A stretch of DNA of 64,000 nt from Ostreococcus lucimarinus CCE9901 (taxonomy: Eukaryota > Chlorophyta > Mamiellophyceae > Mamiellales > Bathycoccaceae). Both the position numbers and the translations under genes were made by a program. Location: NCBI RefSeq assembly GCF_000092065.1, contig NC_009360.1, forward strand, positions 62,001 through 126,000, written 5' to 3'. The notes under the pieces were generated by a model. The model made no database searches. It was not told the DNA's origin and worked only from the letters and a program-made list of their open reading frames with translations. Positions 46,232 through 56,602 of the stretch are shown piece by piece. The first letter of the stretch is position 1; each line of letters starts with the position of its first letter.

Positions 46232-47368
46232 TCAGGACGCGGCGGAGGCGTTGGCGGCGGTGGCGTTGGGGTCGGCGACGTCGCCGGGCGGCGCGGGCGG
46301 GGGGGGCGGCGGCGCGTACTGATCGCAGTCGTTCACGTTGGGAAGGCCGAAGGACGCGCACCAGTGGTCGGTGGCGAAGGTTTCGCAGCCCGTTTTGCAG
46401 AGACGGGCGCGGTAGTCGTCGATGCCGTCGTCGGTGTAGGAAATTCGAGGGCGAGCGCGCGCGAGCTCGAGCGCGTCGTACGCGCCTCTGGCCCGGACGG
46501 CGTCGGCGGCGCAAGAGAGGAGGGCGATCGGGCACACCTGCCAGCACTCGGTGGATCCGATGGCGTTGTTGGATTCACCCGCGGCGCACGGGATGCAGCT
46601 GTCGATGGAGGCGCCGCCGGAGAGAACGCTGTACGTGCCGACTGGACACGGCGTGCACGTCTCGGCGCGCGCCGCCGAGTAATACCCGGGCGCGCACGGC
46701 GTGCACGCGTCCCCGGCGCCTCCTCCGGACGTTCCCGCGGGACAGTCTGTGCACGAAGTCGCGGCTAACGTCGAATCGAACGTCGATCCATCCCCCGTCG
46801 CCGGCGCTCGCCACGAGCGCGTCGTCTTTTCGTAATAATCCTCCAGCGTGCTCTTCCCCGACGTCCCCGCTCCGCACGCCGTGCACCCGACCGTGTTCCC
46901 AACCTTCGTGCTAAAAGTCCCCACCGGACACGGTTCGCACGTCGCCTGCCCCGTCCGCGAGTTGAACCATCCCGCCGGGCACGACACGCACGTCTTTTGC
47001 GCCGCCAGCGGCTGCACCGTCCCCGCCGCGCACGGTTCGCACTTGCAACTGTAAAACCGCGACGTCGAGTCTCCTTCGCACGCCTTACACACCGATCCCG
47101 GGCAGCATCCGACGCCGCGTCCGCCTCCCGCGAGGCACCCGTCGTCGCTGCGAAACACCGCGTCGGGCGCGTTCTCCGAAAACGCCACGAAAATCGCCGT
47201 CTGTTCCGCCGCCACGCAGTTCCCATCGCTCGCCTGCGCCTCAGCGCGCGTCACGCCGTCGCGTCCGAGCGCGAGCGCGCACGCGATCGACAGCGCGCGC
47301 GCCGCGCGCCGTCGAATCCGTCCCGCGGGCATCCTTCGAACGCGCGCGCGACCGCGCGTCGTCTTCAT
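46232..47368 (-). CDS. Secreted cysteine-rich protein with GCC2/GCC3-type repeats
   Basis: 378 residues. The basic start and hydrophobic stretch ([13 protein letters not shown], about 25-40) with AEA nearby form a likely signal peptide; ATG 47332 is an alternative start. The body has four or so ephrin-receptor-like (GCC2/GCC3) repeats with pattern [58 protein letters not shown]. The tail has a poly-Pro stretch and no membrane helix. Such repeats form disulphide-rich extracellular stalks or receptor modules. A surface or secreted adhesion role is inferred only. It is divergent from the KH gene with 325 bp between starts. Confidence 0.8.
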   Translation of the reverse strand: MKTTRGRARVRRMPAGRIRRRAARALSIACALALGRDGVTRAEAQASDGNCVAAEQTAIFVAFSENAPDAVFRSDDGCLAGGGRGVGCCPGSVCKACEGDSTSRFYSCKCEPCAAGTVQPLAAQKTCVSCPAGWFNSRTGQATCEPCPVGTFSTKVGNTVGCTACGAGTSGKSTLEDYYEKTTRSWRAPATGDGSTFDSTLAATSCTDCPAGTSGGGAGDACTPCAPGYYSAARAETCTPCPVGTYSVLSGGASIDSCIPCAAGESNNAIGSTECWQVCPIALLSCAADAVRARGAYDALELARARPRISYTDDGIDDYRARLCKTGCETFATDHWCASFGLPNVNDCDQYAPPPPPPAPPGDVADPNATAANASAAS

Positions 47369-47693
47369 CGCGAGGTCGTCTTCATCGGGAGCGTCGCTCG
47401 CGCGATGCGTCGCGCCGCGACCGCGCGTCGCGCCCTCGCGCGACGCGTCGCGCGGCGTCGCGCGCGCGGCGTCGCGGTGTGCCGACGCCTCGCCGGCGGC
47501 TGCAGATCTCGACGCGCGACTTCCGCGTCGCCGCGTCGCGACTCGCCGCGCGCGCGCCGCGAGCGACGCGCGGTCGAACTTGGCGTCGCGCGCGTCGCTC
47601 GAATCGTCGAACGCGCGCGCGCGAGCGACGCGAGGGACGCGAATCCGCGGGACGAATCTGATTGCGTCGCTCATCCGAAGCGCCGCGACCGAC
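47369..47693. other. Divergent spacer, no gene seen
   Basis: 325 bp between the divergent starts of the cysteine-rich and KH genes. It is CG-rich with direct TCG/CGCG runs. Open frames in it are composition artefacts. It presumably holds both promoters; no specific element was recognised. Confidence 0.5.
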
Positions 47694-49721
47694 ATGTACG
47701 CGATGACGGCGGCGCTGGACTACGGCATCGTCGAGGACGACGACGGGGGGGACTACGATCTCGCGATGGACGCGCTGGCGATCGAGCGACGGGCGACGGA
47801 GTTTTTGCTGGACGACGACGGGTCGACGACGAGCGAAGGCGGCGAAGGCGAAGGCGAAGGCGAAGGTGGCGCGAGATCGGGCGAACGAAGACATCGCGGT
47901 GAACACGGCTCGAACGGAGAGTTTCGGGACGCGAGCGTGCGATATCGATTGCTGTGCCCGACGACGAGGATCGGGAGGGTGATCGGGAAGGAGGGACGGG
48001 TGATCAAGGCGACGCGCGCGGAGACGGGGGCGCGGGTCAAGGTGGCGCCGACGACGCGAGGGGCGGACGAACGCGTGATATTAGTCGCGAGCGGGGACGA
48101 TCTGACGGTCGGAGAAGATGGAGAGGGGATGACGACGGCTGAGGTGGCGCTGTTCAGGATATTTGATACGATCACGGGAGAGGAGGGGGTGACGGCGGCG
48201 CGAGGCGGCGAAGGCGAAGGCGAAGGCGAGGCGAGCGGAGGGTCCACGCGGGGGGCGTCGACGCCGATTTGTCGACTATTAGTGCCGCGCGTGCAGGTCG
48301 GGAGCTTGATTGGGAAAGGAGGGACGGTGATCAGCGCCATACGTGCGAGTTCTGGGGCCACGGTGCGCGTGATGCCGGCGAATATGTTGCCCGCGTGCGC
48401 GAGTCAAGGCGACGAGCTGTTGCAAATCACCGCGCCTTCGCGAGACGCGGATGGCGCCGAGCGCGATCAGAAACTATCCATGGCGAGCGTGAAGAACGCG
48501 TTGAGAATGATCGCGAAGCACTTGAGAGAGTACCCGTCGAAGAACGCGGCCACGGAGTCGAATCGGAGCCCGTTTGAGGCATTTATGATCGGGAATAAAA
48601 CTGCCCCGCACGCGGGCGTCGAGTCGCCGGGCGCGAAGAACGGCGGGCACATGTCGACCAGGATGAACCTTAACGGCGTCTACGTCCCGGGAGGGACGGA
48701 AATCACGTTCAGGTTGCTCTGTCCGGTGTCGAAGACAGGAAGTGTCATCGGACGCAACGGCGAAGTAATTCAACAAATTCGCAGTCAAACCGGCGCCAAG
48801 GTGAAGGTTTGCGAGCAAGTCAACGGTGCGGAGGAACGCATCATCTGCGTGAGCTCGAGCGATGATGGCTTGGCTCCTATGCTCGCCGCACAAGTGGCTT
48901 TGTTCAGAGTCTACCGATGCATCGTCGAAAGCGCTGGAAACGAGATACCGCTGCCGTTTAGATTGCTCGTGCAGACGTCTCAAATCGGGTGCTTGATCGG
49001 CAAGGGCGGGAGCATCATCAAGCAAATTCGCAACGAAACCGGGGCGACGGTGCGCGTGTTGCCCTCCGAGGCGCTCCCATCGTGTGCGAATGACGATGAG
49101 CTTCTTGAAATCGGTCAATGGCCTGCCGATGCGTGTGCGCTCGGGATTCGCATCGTCAGCGGCCGTCTTCGCGGCAACATTCGGCACAAGGCGGCGGAGC
49201 GATTGACATCCACGGCAGACGCTCAAAACACGCAAACGATGGGTTTCGACGCCACTTGGCAGCAAGCCGAGCTGATACCGTATGGTATGACGCAAACCGC
49301 GTACGGATCGCCGGAAACGGTGATGATGTCGAAAACAAAGTCCACTGGAGGCGCGCGAGCGCCTCCGGTCGAAATTGCCCCGGGCGTGTCCGTTGTGAAC
49401 AGCGTGCAGATGGCCATCTCATCTCAACACATCGGTAGCGTCCTCGGTCGCGGTGGATGCAATATCTCGCTCGCTCGTCAAGTCAGTGGCGCGAGAATCA
49501 AGCTCTATCCCGGCGCCGCGGGCTCGCGCCGTACGGCTGACCGCTCCGTCGATTCCGACCGCTTGTTGGAGATTAGCGGCTCGAGCGAGCAAGTCGCCTC
49601 CGCGCAAGACATCATCCAGCGCTTCATCGCGTCCTCTGGCGCAATGCTTCCAGAATTTGCCAGCTTTACCGCAACTGGCAAGCAGCACGAGCCCGAAACC
49701 GCGATGTTCGTCGTCTCCTAA
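47694..49721 (+). CDS. Five-KH-domain RNA-binding protein (HEN4/RCF3-like)
   Basis: 675 residues. Five KH domains are marked by their GxxG loops: GRVIGKEGRVI, GSLIGKGGTVI, GSVIGRNGEVI, GCLIGKGGSII and GSVLGRGGCNI. KH1 and KH2 are separated by a low-complexity (GE)n linker and KH3-KH4 are closely packed. The first 60 residues are acidic. The layout matches plant poly(C)-binding-type proteins such as HEN4 and RCF3/HOS5, which act in nuclear pre-mRNA processing. No RS or targeting sequence was seen. ATG 47703 is an alternative start. Confidence 0.9.
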   Translation: MYAMTAALDYGIVEDDDGGDYDLAMDALAIERRATEFLLDDDGSTTSEGGEGEGEGEGGARSGERRHRGEHGSNGEFRDASVRYRLLCPTTRIGRVIGKEGRVIKATRAETGARVKVAPTTRGADERVILVASGDDLTVGEDGEGMTTAEVALFRIFDTITGEEGVTAARGGEGEGEGEASGGSTRGASTPICRLLVPRVQVGSLIGKGGTVISAIRASSGATVRVMPANMLPACASQGDELLQITAPSRDADGAERDQKLSMASVKNALRMIAKHLREYPSKNAATESNRSPFEAFMIGNKTAPHAGVESPGAKNGGHMSTRMNLNGVYVPGGTEITFRLLCPVSKTGSVIGRNGEVIQQIRSQTGAKVKVCEQVNGAEERIICVSSSDDGLAPMLAAQVALFRVYRCIVESAGNEIPLPFRLLVQTSQIGCLIGKGGSIIKQIRNETGATVRVLPSEALPSCANDDELLEIGQWPADACALGIRIVSGRLRGNIRHKAAERLTSTADAQNTQTMGFDATWQQAELIPYGMTQTAYGSPETVMMSKTKSTGGARAPPVEIAPGVSVVNSVQMAISSQHIGSVLGRGGCNISLARQVSGARIKLYPGAAGSRRTADRSVDSDRLLEISGSSEQVASAQDIIQRFIASSGAMLPEFASFTATGKQHEPETAMFVVS

Positions 49722-50047
49722 GACGGCGACGAATCGCGCGGCTCGTCTCAATTTTTTCCAGTTCATTTCTTTTGTCTTCCTCGCGCGCGAACAGCCGCGA
49801 CGCGAAGCTTCACCATCGCGCACTACTACTCTAGTCACCAAGTCACCACCGACTCCACCGATGACAACTTCACCTATCAAGGCACCACTTAAAACGTAGA
49901 AGTCGCGTTGTCACAGTACGAATCGCGCCTCGAAAAACGTCCCCGCGCCGGGTCGACGCGCGAACACGATCACGCGCCGACGACGCGTTCATTCGACGAC
50001 GAGCTCGCCATTACACTACAATCAATCGCTAACGGGCGGGTGCACCA
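49722..50047. other. Convergent spacer, no gene seen
   Basis: 326 bp between the 3' ends of the KH gene and the one-helix-protein gene. It includes a short direct duplication (tagtcaccaagtcaccaccg) near 49840. No coding frame with protein-like composition or RNA gene was seen. Confidence 0.5.
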
Positions 50048-50434
50048 CTAAAACGTAAAATTAATCCCCTTCCCGACCTCGAATCCGGCGATCTCCAACA
50101 ACCCCTTCCCCGCGACGGCTTCCACGAGCAGCAGGCTCCACCACCCAATCATGCTCGCCCGCGAGTTTTGTCGCTCGGCGTTCTCCACGAATCCGAACGT
50201 CGCCGGTTCGATGACGGGGACGATGGGCGGCGGCGGCACTCCCGGCGGGGACGCGCGCGCGTTGGACGCTTTCGTCGCTTGTTGCTTTTTGTTTTCCGCG
50301 ATGGCGTCGCCGATGGCGTCGAACGGGCCGGCGCGCGGCGCCGCGCGGGCGGCGCGGCGCGGCGCGCGGGCGGGAGTGACGCGGGACGTCACGGGGGACG
50401 CCACGAGCGCGCGAGAGGTGAGCGCGAACGACAT
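50048..50434 (-). CDS. One-helix Lhc-like (HLIP/OHP-type) plastid protein
   Basis: 128 residues. The N-terminal 45 are a transit peptide (MSFALTSRALVASPVTSRVT). A proline-rich linker (PPGVPPPPIVPVIEP) precedes a single Lhc-type membrane helix: FGFVENAERQNSRASMIGWW then LLLVEAVAGKGLLEIAG. The chlorophyll-binding ExxNxRxxMIG motif is present. The Pro-rich linker followed by FGF resembles OHP2, but the protein could also be another HLIP/LIL type. These proteins bind chlorophyll and carotenoid during photosystem II assembly and photoprotection. Confidence 0.88.
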   Translation of the reverse strand: MSFALTSRALVASPVTSRVTPARAPRRAARAAPRAGPFDAIGDAIAENKKQQATKASNARASPPGVPPPPIVPVIEPATFGFVENAERQNSRASMIGWWSLLLVEAVAGKGLLEIAGFEVGKGINFTF

Positions 50435-50631
50435 GTCGAAGCGTTCGGGGCGCGTAGTGACGACGCGGGGCGGGACTTTCGTGACGTCGACGTCATCTGG
50501 ATCACGGTATGGGCATACAGTGAGGAAAGAGAAGGTCGAACGCGCGCGAGGGAAGAACGCGACGCGCGACGGCGACGGTCGGCGCGGTGGTTCGGAAGTG
50601 TGCTTTATTTTCGTTTCGTCGTCCGCGTGCG

Positions 50632-51756
50632 CTACGTGAGTCGGTCGTCGTCGTCGTCGCGCGCGTCGTCGTCGACGGCGGCGCGGTCGGCGAAGTCGAA
50701 ACGCTCGACGAGAGACATTTTGCCGCCACCGCCGAGGTCAAAGATGAGGCGGGAGTACTCGCCGCGCTCGCTGATGATGATGCACGAATCGGGATCGGCG
50801 GCGGGGAAGGTGACGAGCGACCGCGCGGTGGACGGAAGCTTGAACTGCGCGAGCGACCACTCGCTGCTAAAGTATTTGGGGAGGAGTTTCTTGACGAAAC
50901 CGGCGGCGGGTGAAGAAGAGGAAGGCGTGCGGGCGCCGTTCGAGGACGGTGTCGGTATCGGTGACGCCGTCGGTGCGCTCGAAGACGCGCTGGGGGTTTC
51001 TGGAATCCTGAACACGTGCACCGTGCCCTTGTCGCTCGTGACACAGAGCAAATTCTTCTTCGGCGAAAACGCGAGCGAGTACACTCGAGCTCGATCCGAG
51101 CCGCGACGGAATTCGTGCACGAGCGACGCCGTGTGCGTATCGAAGATCCGAATGAGCGTTCCTTTCTCGCTCGCCGTGGCTAATAACGAACCATCCGCGC
51201 TCAATCCCAAGCACGCCAACGCCGTCTCGTGCGCGGCGATGAACTTCGTCGTCCCTAAATCAAACAATTCCACCCGTACCTGCCCTCTATTCAACCCCGG
51301 GCACGCCATCACCGTGCGTTCCGTTGTGGGCGATATCGCGCACAACCCGCGCTCGTTCGCCGCCGTATCAATCTGCTGTTCCATCTTTAAATCTGAAAAA
51401 TTGTACACAAAAATTTTATGCGCCAAAGCGACGACCACCTTATCCCGCCGCAAACGCACCCCGCGCACCGGCACCTTGAACCCAAGCTCGCCGATGCATC
51501 TTCCTTGATGATCGTCCCATATCATCACCTTATTCGGCGAGAACTTCGGTTCGTCGCCGCCTCCAACCAGCGCTAATATATTGCACCTAAAGAGCATCTC
51601 CACGATTCCCACGCCGCCGTCTCGAAACTTCCGTCCAAAGGTTTCGCGGTACGGCGACGTGTTGTACACTGAAAACCCACGCGCGCGTCCGTCGCGCCGC
51701 GCGACGGCGAAGCACGCGCCGTCTTGGTTGTACGATATCGACAGCGGTTCGCCCAT
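50632..51756 (-). CDS. ATG18: ATG18/WIPI-type PROPPIN (copy 2)
   Basis: 374 residues, the compact ATG18 size; ATG 51756 fixes the start at MGEPLSISYNQDGACFAV. The propeller has the phosphoinositide-binding EFRRG motif near residue 215, followed by ARVYSLAFSPKKNLLCVTSDKG, more canonical than in copy 1. The C-terminal tail is acidic and lacks the long insertion of the first copy. Function is as for other PROPPINs: PI3P-binding in autophagosome biogenesis. It is diverged from copy 1 throughout, so the two are old paralogues. Same-strand with the one-helix gene. Confidence 0.95.
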   Translation of the reverse strand: MGEPLSISYNQDGACFAVARRDGRARGFSVYNTSPYRETFGRKFRDGGVGIVEMLFRCNILALVGGGDEPKFSPNKVMIWDDHQGRCIGELGFKVPVRGVRLRRDKVVVALAHKIFVYNFSDLKMEQQIDTAANERGLCAISPTTERTVMACPGLNRGQVRVELFDLGTTKFIAAHETALACLGLSADGSLLATASEKGTLIRIFDTHTASLVHEFRRGSDRARVYSLAFSPKKNLLCVTSDKGTVHVFRIPETPSASSSAPTASPIPTPSSNGARTPSSSSPAAGFVKKLLPKYFSSEWSLAQFKLPSTARSLVTFPAADPDSCIIISERGEYSRLIFDLGGGGKMSLVERFDFADRAAVDDDARDDDDDRLT

Positions 51757-51952
51757 GGCGAATGCGAATCTAAATCTAACGAAACAAACGACGCGTCGCG
51801 CGCGATCGTCGCGTCGGCGAAGCGGTCGACGCGTCAAACGGCGCGTGAAGGGGTGTTCTCGCTATGGATACGCTGCTAGGGCGGCTAAGACGCGCGAGGC
51901 GCGGGCGGGTGTGCGGGAGCTCGTCGCGGCGGTTGGCGATGGCTACGGTTGG

Positions 51953-54837
51953 CTACGCGCCGCGAGCGACGCACTTCCAAACCGCGAATTTCGCGTCGTC
52001 GGTGCCCTGGCGGGTGATTTTGAGCGTGTCTGCTGTGGTGCCAGCGGCGATGGCGCGCACCGGGACGTATCGCTGGGCGACGAAGTACGCGATGCCGTCG
52101 GGACGGCGGAGCCGCCGAGCCAAACCGGCGAGGAATTCTCGAATCGGCACAAAGTCCACGGCGAGGCCCAAGTGCACGGGAGGGTTGGATAAGATCAGGT
52201 CGAACGCGCGATCGCTTTTCTCTAGGGCGCGCCAGCCGTCGGAGAGAATGAACTCGACGTCGTCAGAGAGATTTCTTTTCGCCGCTTCGAGCGCGCACGC
52301 ATCCGCGTCGAGAAGCCAGAGCCTTGATTTCTTCGCCTTGGCGCGCACGGCGGCGGCGATTTGACCGGCACCGGAGCAGTAATCTAACACTTTCAGTTTG
52401 GATTTTCGCTCGATCGTCGGAAGCACGCTTCGAAGGAGTAGCGTAGTCATGACATCCAAGCCGCCGCCGGCGAACAATCCGGGGTAGGCGACCCACGGTA
52501 CTGAATGTTCGGTCGTCATGACGTCGCTCAAGTCGAGCGTTTTCTTTTCTCTCCACTTCTTCAACTCTTTACCTTTCTTGTCCGGTTGTGCGCTAGAGCG
52601 CACGCAGTGCACGACGCCGTATTTATCGTCGTGCATGACTAATCTCGTTCGCTCGAATAATCCCTTCGGACAAAAAAAGCGGTGTCAGTCATCGGTATCC
52701 ATCCATCGTCTCGAGAAATGTAGCGAACGTTACGAACTCGAAAGTCGCTCGGTGACGTTCAGTCGAGGCTCATTATTATTCGCCAGACGGACGACGCGCG
52801 CTCGGGGTTGGATGGCCCCTTTAGCGAGCAGCAGCAGTCGCGACCCGTCAGTAATTTTGCATCGTCCGCTTGGGCTTCACACGCGCGCATTGACGGCGCG
52901 CGGCGAAGTATGCCGATGCTTGACAAAAGTCGAGTTCGATAATGACGTACCTTTGGTAAATCTGCAATGACACCGCGTATCCCTTCTGTGATGCCGCCAT
53001 AAATCCATATTCGCCCACCGAAACGCACGTTGGCGGCGACGGCGTGTAAAATCATCGCGAGCGATGCCTTGGTCGGCGGTGCTCGCACCATCGCCGCAGC
53101 GTAAAATTCATCAGGAGTCTCGGGCCAGCTCGTCCCTGTTCCGTGATCGCCACAGCTGAAACGCTGCCAGTTACTGACGCTCCATCCGACACGGCGCAGG
53201 CGCTTCGTGATCAAGCGGTGCTTGTCGTCGACGATGAGCACCCTCGCGCTCAACTCGTCGAACGGCGCCGTGATCTCCTGCGCCAACAGCGCGTCTGCGC
53301 TCCCCCGTTCGATGTGCATGCGATTCGCGTCAGTTTCTTCGCACACCGCGGTGCCTCGTACGCTGAGCTTTTCACGAATCGACTGCGCTTCGTCGTCGTC
53401 GAACACGTCGTCGATGACAAAGTCTAATCTCCCGACGGTTTGCCAATCGAAACCACCCATTCCACGTTCGATGGCGTTTATTATAGCCATCTTGAGCTGC
53501 GCCCCATCACTCATGCTAGTGCCCAATTTCAACGCGTGCGTTGCTTCGACGACAGCGGCGAGATCGGCACCCGTGAGCGTTGCTGCGTGCGTCTTCAAGC
53601 CCTTGGACGCGAATTTTGCGCAGTCGGCAAGCATTCTCGAGTCGACGACGACGGCACCGGCGGCATACATCACGTGCGCAAAACCTTGCGCGGAGAGACT
53701 CAAGTTTTTCGCGATCGGTATCAAGAGCGTGATGAGCTGTTTAGCATCACCCAACTCGACGTTTGGGTCGTTCGTCGCGAGTTTCCCCGCCGCCCAGGCG
53801 GCGTTGGCGACGGCTTGCGCATTCCAATCCTTTGGCTGCTTCTTTGCCATGTCCTTTGCGCGTTTCGCCAGTGGCTCCGCATACGTTGCGGCTTCTTTCC
53901 AACCATCACCGCCAAACGTCGCGATCGCCCACAGAGAAGAGGAAACCTCTTCCGTGCGAACTTCACCCGACGCCAACACGTGGACGAGCGCCGTCACGCA
54001 CTGCTCGTGCAACATTTTCCGCAGCTTCGCAGCGCCCCAAAGCGCGTTCGCCGCGTCTTGCGCGTTCGCCGTCGTCGCGCAAGTATTCAATCTATTTGCC
54101 GCTCCGCTCACCGCGCGGCGCAATAAAGCATCGTCGACGTGAGCGGCACATTTCGTCTTTAAAATCGTCGCGATTGACCAAATCGTCGTGCTCGCGGCGC
54201 GCGCGTCCATCGCGTCCTCGCCCATATCCACCATTCGCCTCGCCAGCGCGTTCATCGCACGGCCCAACGCCTTCACGACACCGTCGTACGCTTCAACACC
54301 GATTTGTCCCTCCGGCACCATCTTTGCCAGCTTCGCCACCGCCCACATTCCGGCGTTGCAGGACTTTCCATCGACGCGCTCCGCGTCGCTCGCCGTCTCC
54401 GTTGCCGCGCGCGAAACCTCACCCTCGTCCCCCAGCCCCTCATTTTTCGCCATCGAATGCAAGCGCCACAAGCTTACGCTCTTCACCGTCTTTCCTATCG
54501 CGCGATTCGCGCGCGCGTGCTTCGCGCGTCGTTCATCCTCCAGTCGTCGCGCTTCGCCCTCGCGGCGTCGCTTCTCGTCTCTCGCGCTCGCCGCTCTCGC
54601 GTCCGAGCCTCGCGCGTTCACCACCTCCTGGTCGCTCGCCCGCACCCCGATGGCGTCGAGCGCGTCGAGCGATCGCGCGATCGTCTCTTCCGCGCGCGCG
54701 CGACGCTCGGCGGCGGTTTTCGCGTCGACAGTTGATGTCCCGGCGGCGTCGAGTTCGACGAGCTTGGCGCTCGCCTGGCGCAGTTTCTTGATCAGCGCGC
54801 GCTTGTACGACGCATCGGGGGCTTTGTCGAGCGTCAT
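51953..54837 (-). CDS. OPR-repeat / RsmC-type rRNA guanine methyltransferase fusion, two exons
   Basis: Exon 1 54837-52951 and exon 2 52663-51953 give 865 residues. Residues about 150-440 contain repeated helical motifs (STTIWSIATIL, DAANALWGAAKLRK, SSSLWAIATFGG, VANAAWAAGKLA) typical of octotricopeptide (OPR) RNA-binding repeats. From about 530 comes the RsmC N-terminal lobe (SARVLIVDDKH ... GGRIWIYGGITEGIRGV), cut by the intron, then the catalytic lobe: FAGGGLDVMTTLLL, SAM motif DYCSGAGQIA (near 723) and SNPPVHLG (near 787). RsmC makes m2G1207 in bacterial 16S rRNA. The fusion implies an OPR-guided RNA methyltransferase. Neither half is complete without the splice. Confidence 0.85.
52664..52950 (-). 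other. Intron of the OPR-methyltransferase gene
   Basis: A 287-nt phase-0 intron read on the minus strand, with donor gtacgt, a ctgac motif followed by a T-run about 22 nt before the acceptor, and acceptor gaag. It has a second ctgac ... taaag site about midway that could be an alternative acceptor. Exon 1's frame stays open through most of it, which gives a false 692-residue protein. Confidence 0.85.
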
Positions 54838-54939
54838 GTCGCGTCTTGGAGGCGAGAAGCGAGCGGGCGCGGGCGCGCGGGCATCGGGTCGGCGCGTTGT
54901 GCGGCGAGCGGCGAGCGGCGAGCGCTTCTATACTAAATT

Positions 54940-56526
54940 CTATTCCTGCGCCTCGCAACGCCGCGTCGCGGCGTCGGCGTCGCGCGCGTACACTAATAAT
55001 CGACGCTGCAGCTCGCGGTCGACCTCGACGTGGGCGTGATGGAAATCGGCCTCGAGGGTGAAATTCCAACTCGCGAGCCAGGCGCTCGCTCGAAGGGCGT
55101 CGGCGTCGAAGAGAACGAGTCGGCTCGGTGCCAACGCCGCGGCCACAGCGCAGGCGTGCGCGTCATTCGCGCTCGGCGTCGCGCCGTACTTTTGTTCGAG
55201 CCACGCATGTGGGTCGGCGGTGAACTTGGCGGAATCGTCCTCGCCCGGCGCGCGGTCGGGCGAGCAGTCGAGAAACGTCATGCGAATCTCGCGATGGATG
55301 TGCGAATAAAACGGCGTCTGGTGGCACGGCGTGGCGAAAAGTACGCCCCCGTGGGTTATTAAGCCACTTTTCGCCAAGCGCGCGATGTGTGGCATGACGG
55401 CGATCGTACCGGCTTGATGCCACACGGACAAGTACAGCGCCGCGGGGACGTTGGTGACGACCAACGCGGCGACGACGAAACGTCGACGCGACGGCGTCAT
55501 GGACGATAGCACCGAGGCCGCACTCACGAGCGAGACGCCGAGACACGGCAGTAAGAACCTGAATTCTTTGTGCGCGGCGAAAGAGTACCCCAAAATAGTC
55601 CAAAACGTCGCTATAAACGCCTCTGGCTTGGTCGCGCGATGGCGCCAAAATCCAATCGCCGCGAGCGGCAGCATCGTGCCCATCACCGCCGGATACCCTT
55701 GCGTGAGATACCAGTGCCAAGGATGTGAGCCATATATCGCGCTTCCACCTTCAAATACATTAAACCGCACGAAATTACACACCACACACGTCCACTCGCC
55801 GTAAAAATACCTATCGACGCACGCCGAGGCGCCGAGCGCAGCAAGCGCCGTCGGCGCCGCTTCGAGCGCCGCAAATCGCGCCTTCTCCCCGATCGTCGCC
55901 TTCGCCTTGATCAACGTCCGCACGCCGAGCGCGAGCCACAAAACGCCACTCGTCGGTCGCATCACGCACGCCAACGCCGCTAAAACCAACGCCTTGAACC
56001 GCCGTCGGCGTCCGCCCGCGCCTGTCCCGAGCGTCGTCCCGAGCGGCCAAAACGTCAACGCCCACGTCGTCGCGCAGGCCTCCACGCAATTCGAGAAGCT
56101 CCGCGTCTCGCAGTAAAACACGAACCAATTCAAAAATCTCAACACGATCACCGCCCTCGCGCACGCGTCGCCGTGCAATCGCAGCGCCAGGCGATAACAT
56201 CCGACGTCGTGCGTCCCGCTCAGCGCCGCGTGCGTCGCCCGCGGCGCGTGTCTCACGAACCAAGCCGACCGCGCGCCGACCGCGTCGCCCAGCTTATACA
56301 CCAGCGCATAGATTAAGGGATGCGCGTACCCTCGCAGCTTGGCGCGCCACTCCCACGTCGCGTGGCCGTAGCCGTAGACGATTTTGTGCGCGATTTCTGG
56401 CCCTTGCCAAAACTCGTCGGCGTTGAAAAACGTGCGCACGACGACGGCGTTGAAGGCGCGGAAGATCAGGCAACACGCGAGGACGGAGGTGAGTAAGTGT
56501 GAGGCGTGCCGGCGCGCCTCGCGCAT
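54940..56526 (-). CDS. PIGB: GPI mannosyltransferase 3 (PIG-B/Gpi10)
   Basis: 528 residues with about ten membrane segments. The catalytic-loop signature of GT22 mannosyltransferases is present near the start: FFNADEFWQGPEIAHKIVYG, then TWEW, and the RFLNWFVFYCETRSFSN segment. The C-terminal half has SFAAHKEFRFLLPCLG, the HKE/D-RF signature. PIG-B adds the third mannose to GPI precursors in the ER lumen from dolichol-phosphate mannose. No intron is required. It follows the OPR gene on the same strand with 102 bp between. Confidence 0.94.
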   Translation of the reverse strand: MREARRHASHLLTSVLACCLIFRAFNAVVVRTFFNADEFWQGPEIAHKIVYGYGHATWEWRAKLRGYAHPLIYALVYKLGDAVGARSAWFVRHAPRATHAALSGTHDVGCYRLALRLHGDACARAVIVLRFLNWFVFYCETRSFSNCVEACATTWALTFWPLGTTLGTGAGGRRRRFKALVLAALACVMRPTSGVLWLALGVRTLIKAKATIGEKARFAALEAAPTALAALGASACVDRYFYGEWTCVVCNFVRFNVFEGGSAIYGSHPWHWYLTQGYPAVMGTMLPLAAIGFWRHRATKPEAFIATFWTILGYSFAAHKEFRFLLPCLGVSLVSAASVLSSMTPSRRRFVVAALVVTNVPAALYLSVWHQAGTIAVMPHIARLAKSGLITHGGVLFATPCHQTPFYSHIHREIRMTFLDCSPDRAPGEDDSAKFTADPHAWLEQKYGATPSANDAHACAVAAALAPSRLVLFDADALRASAWLASWNFTLEADFHHAHVEVDRELQRRLLVYARDADAATRRCEAQE

Positions 56527-56602
56527 GGCGACCGACCGCCCGACCGCGAGTGCGGTAGTGAGGCTAACTGTCTCTATTTCCAGCGGCGGTATTAAAATTC
56601 TA

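Noticed and set aside
52759-52950. Continuation of OPR exon 1 to a stop at 52759 (692-residue protein)
   Set aside because: The extra 64 residues lack homology and contain the intron; a splice at 52951/52663 restores the methyltransferase domain in phase.
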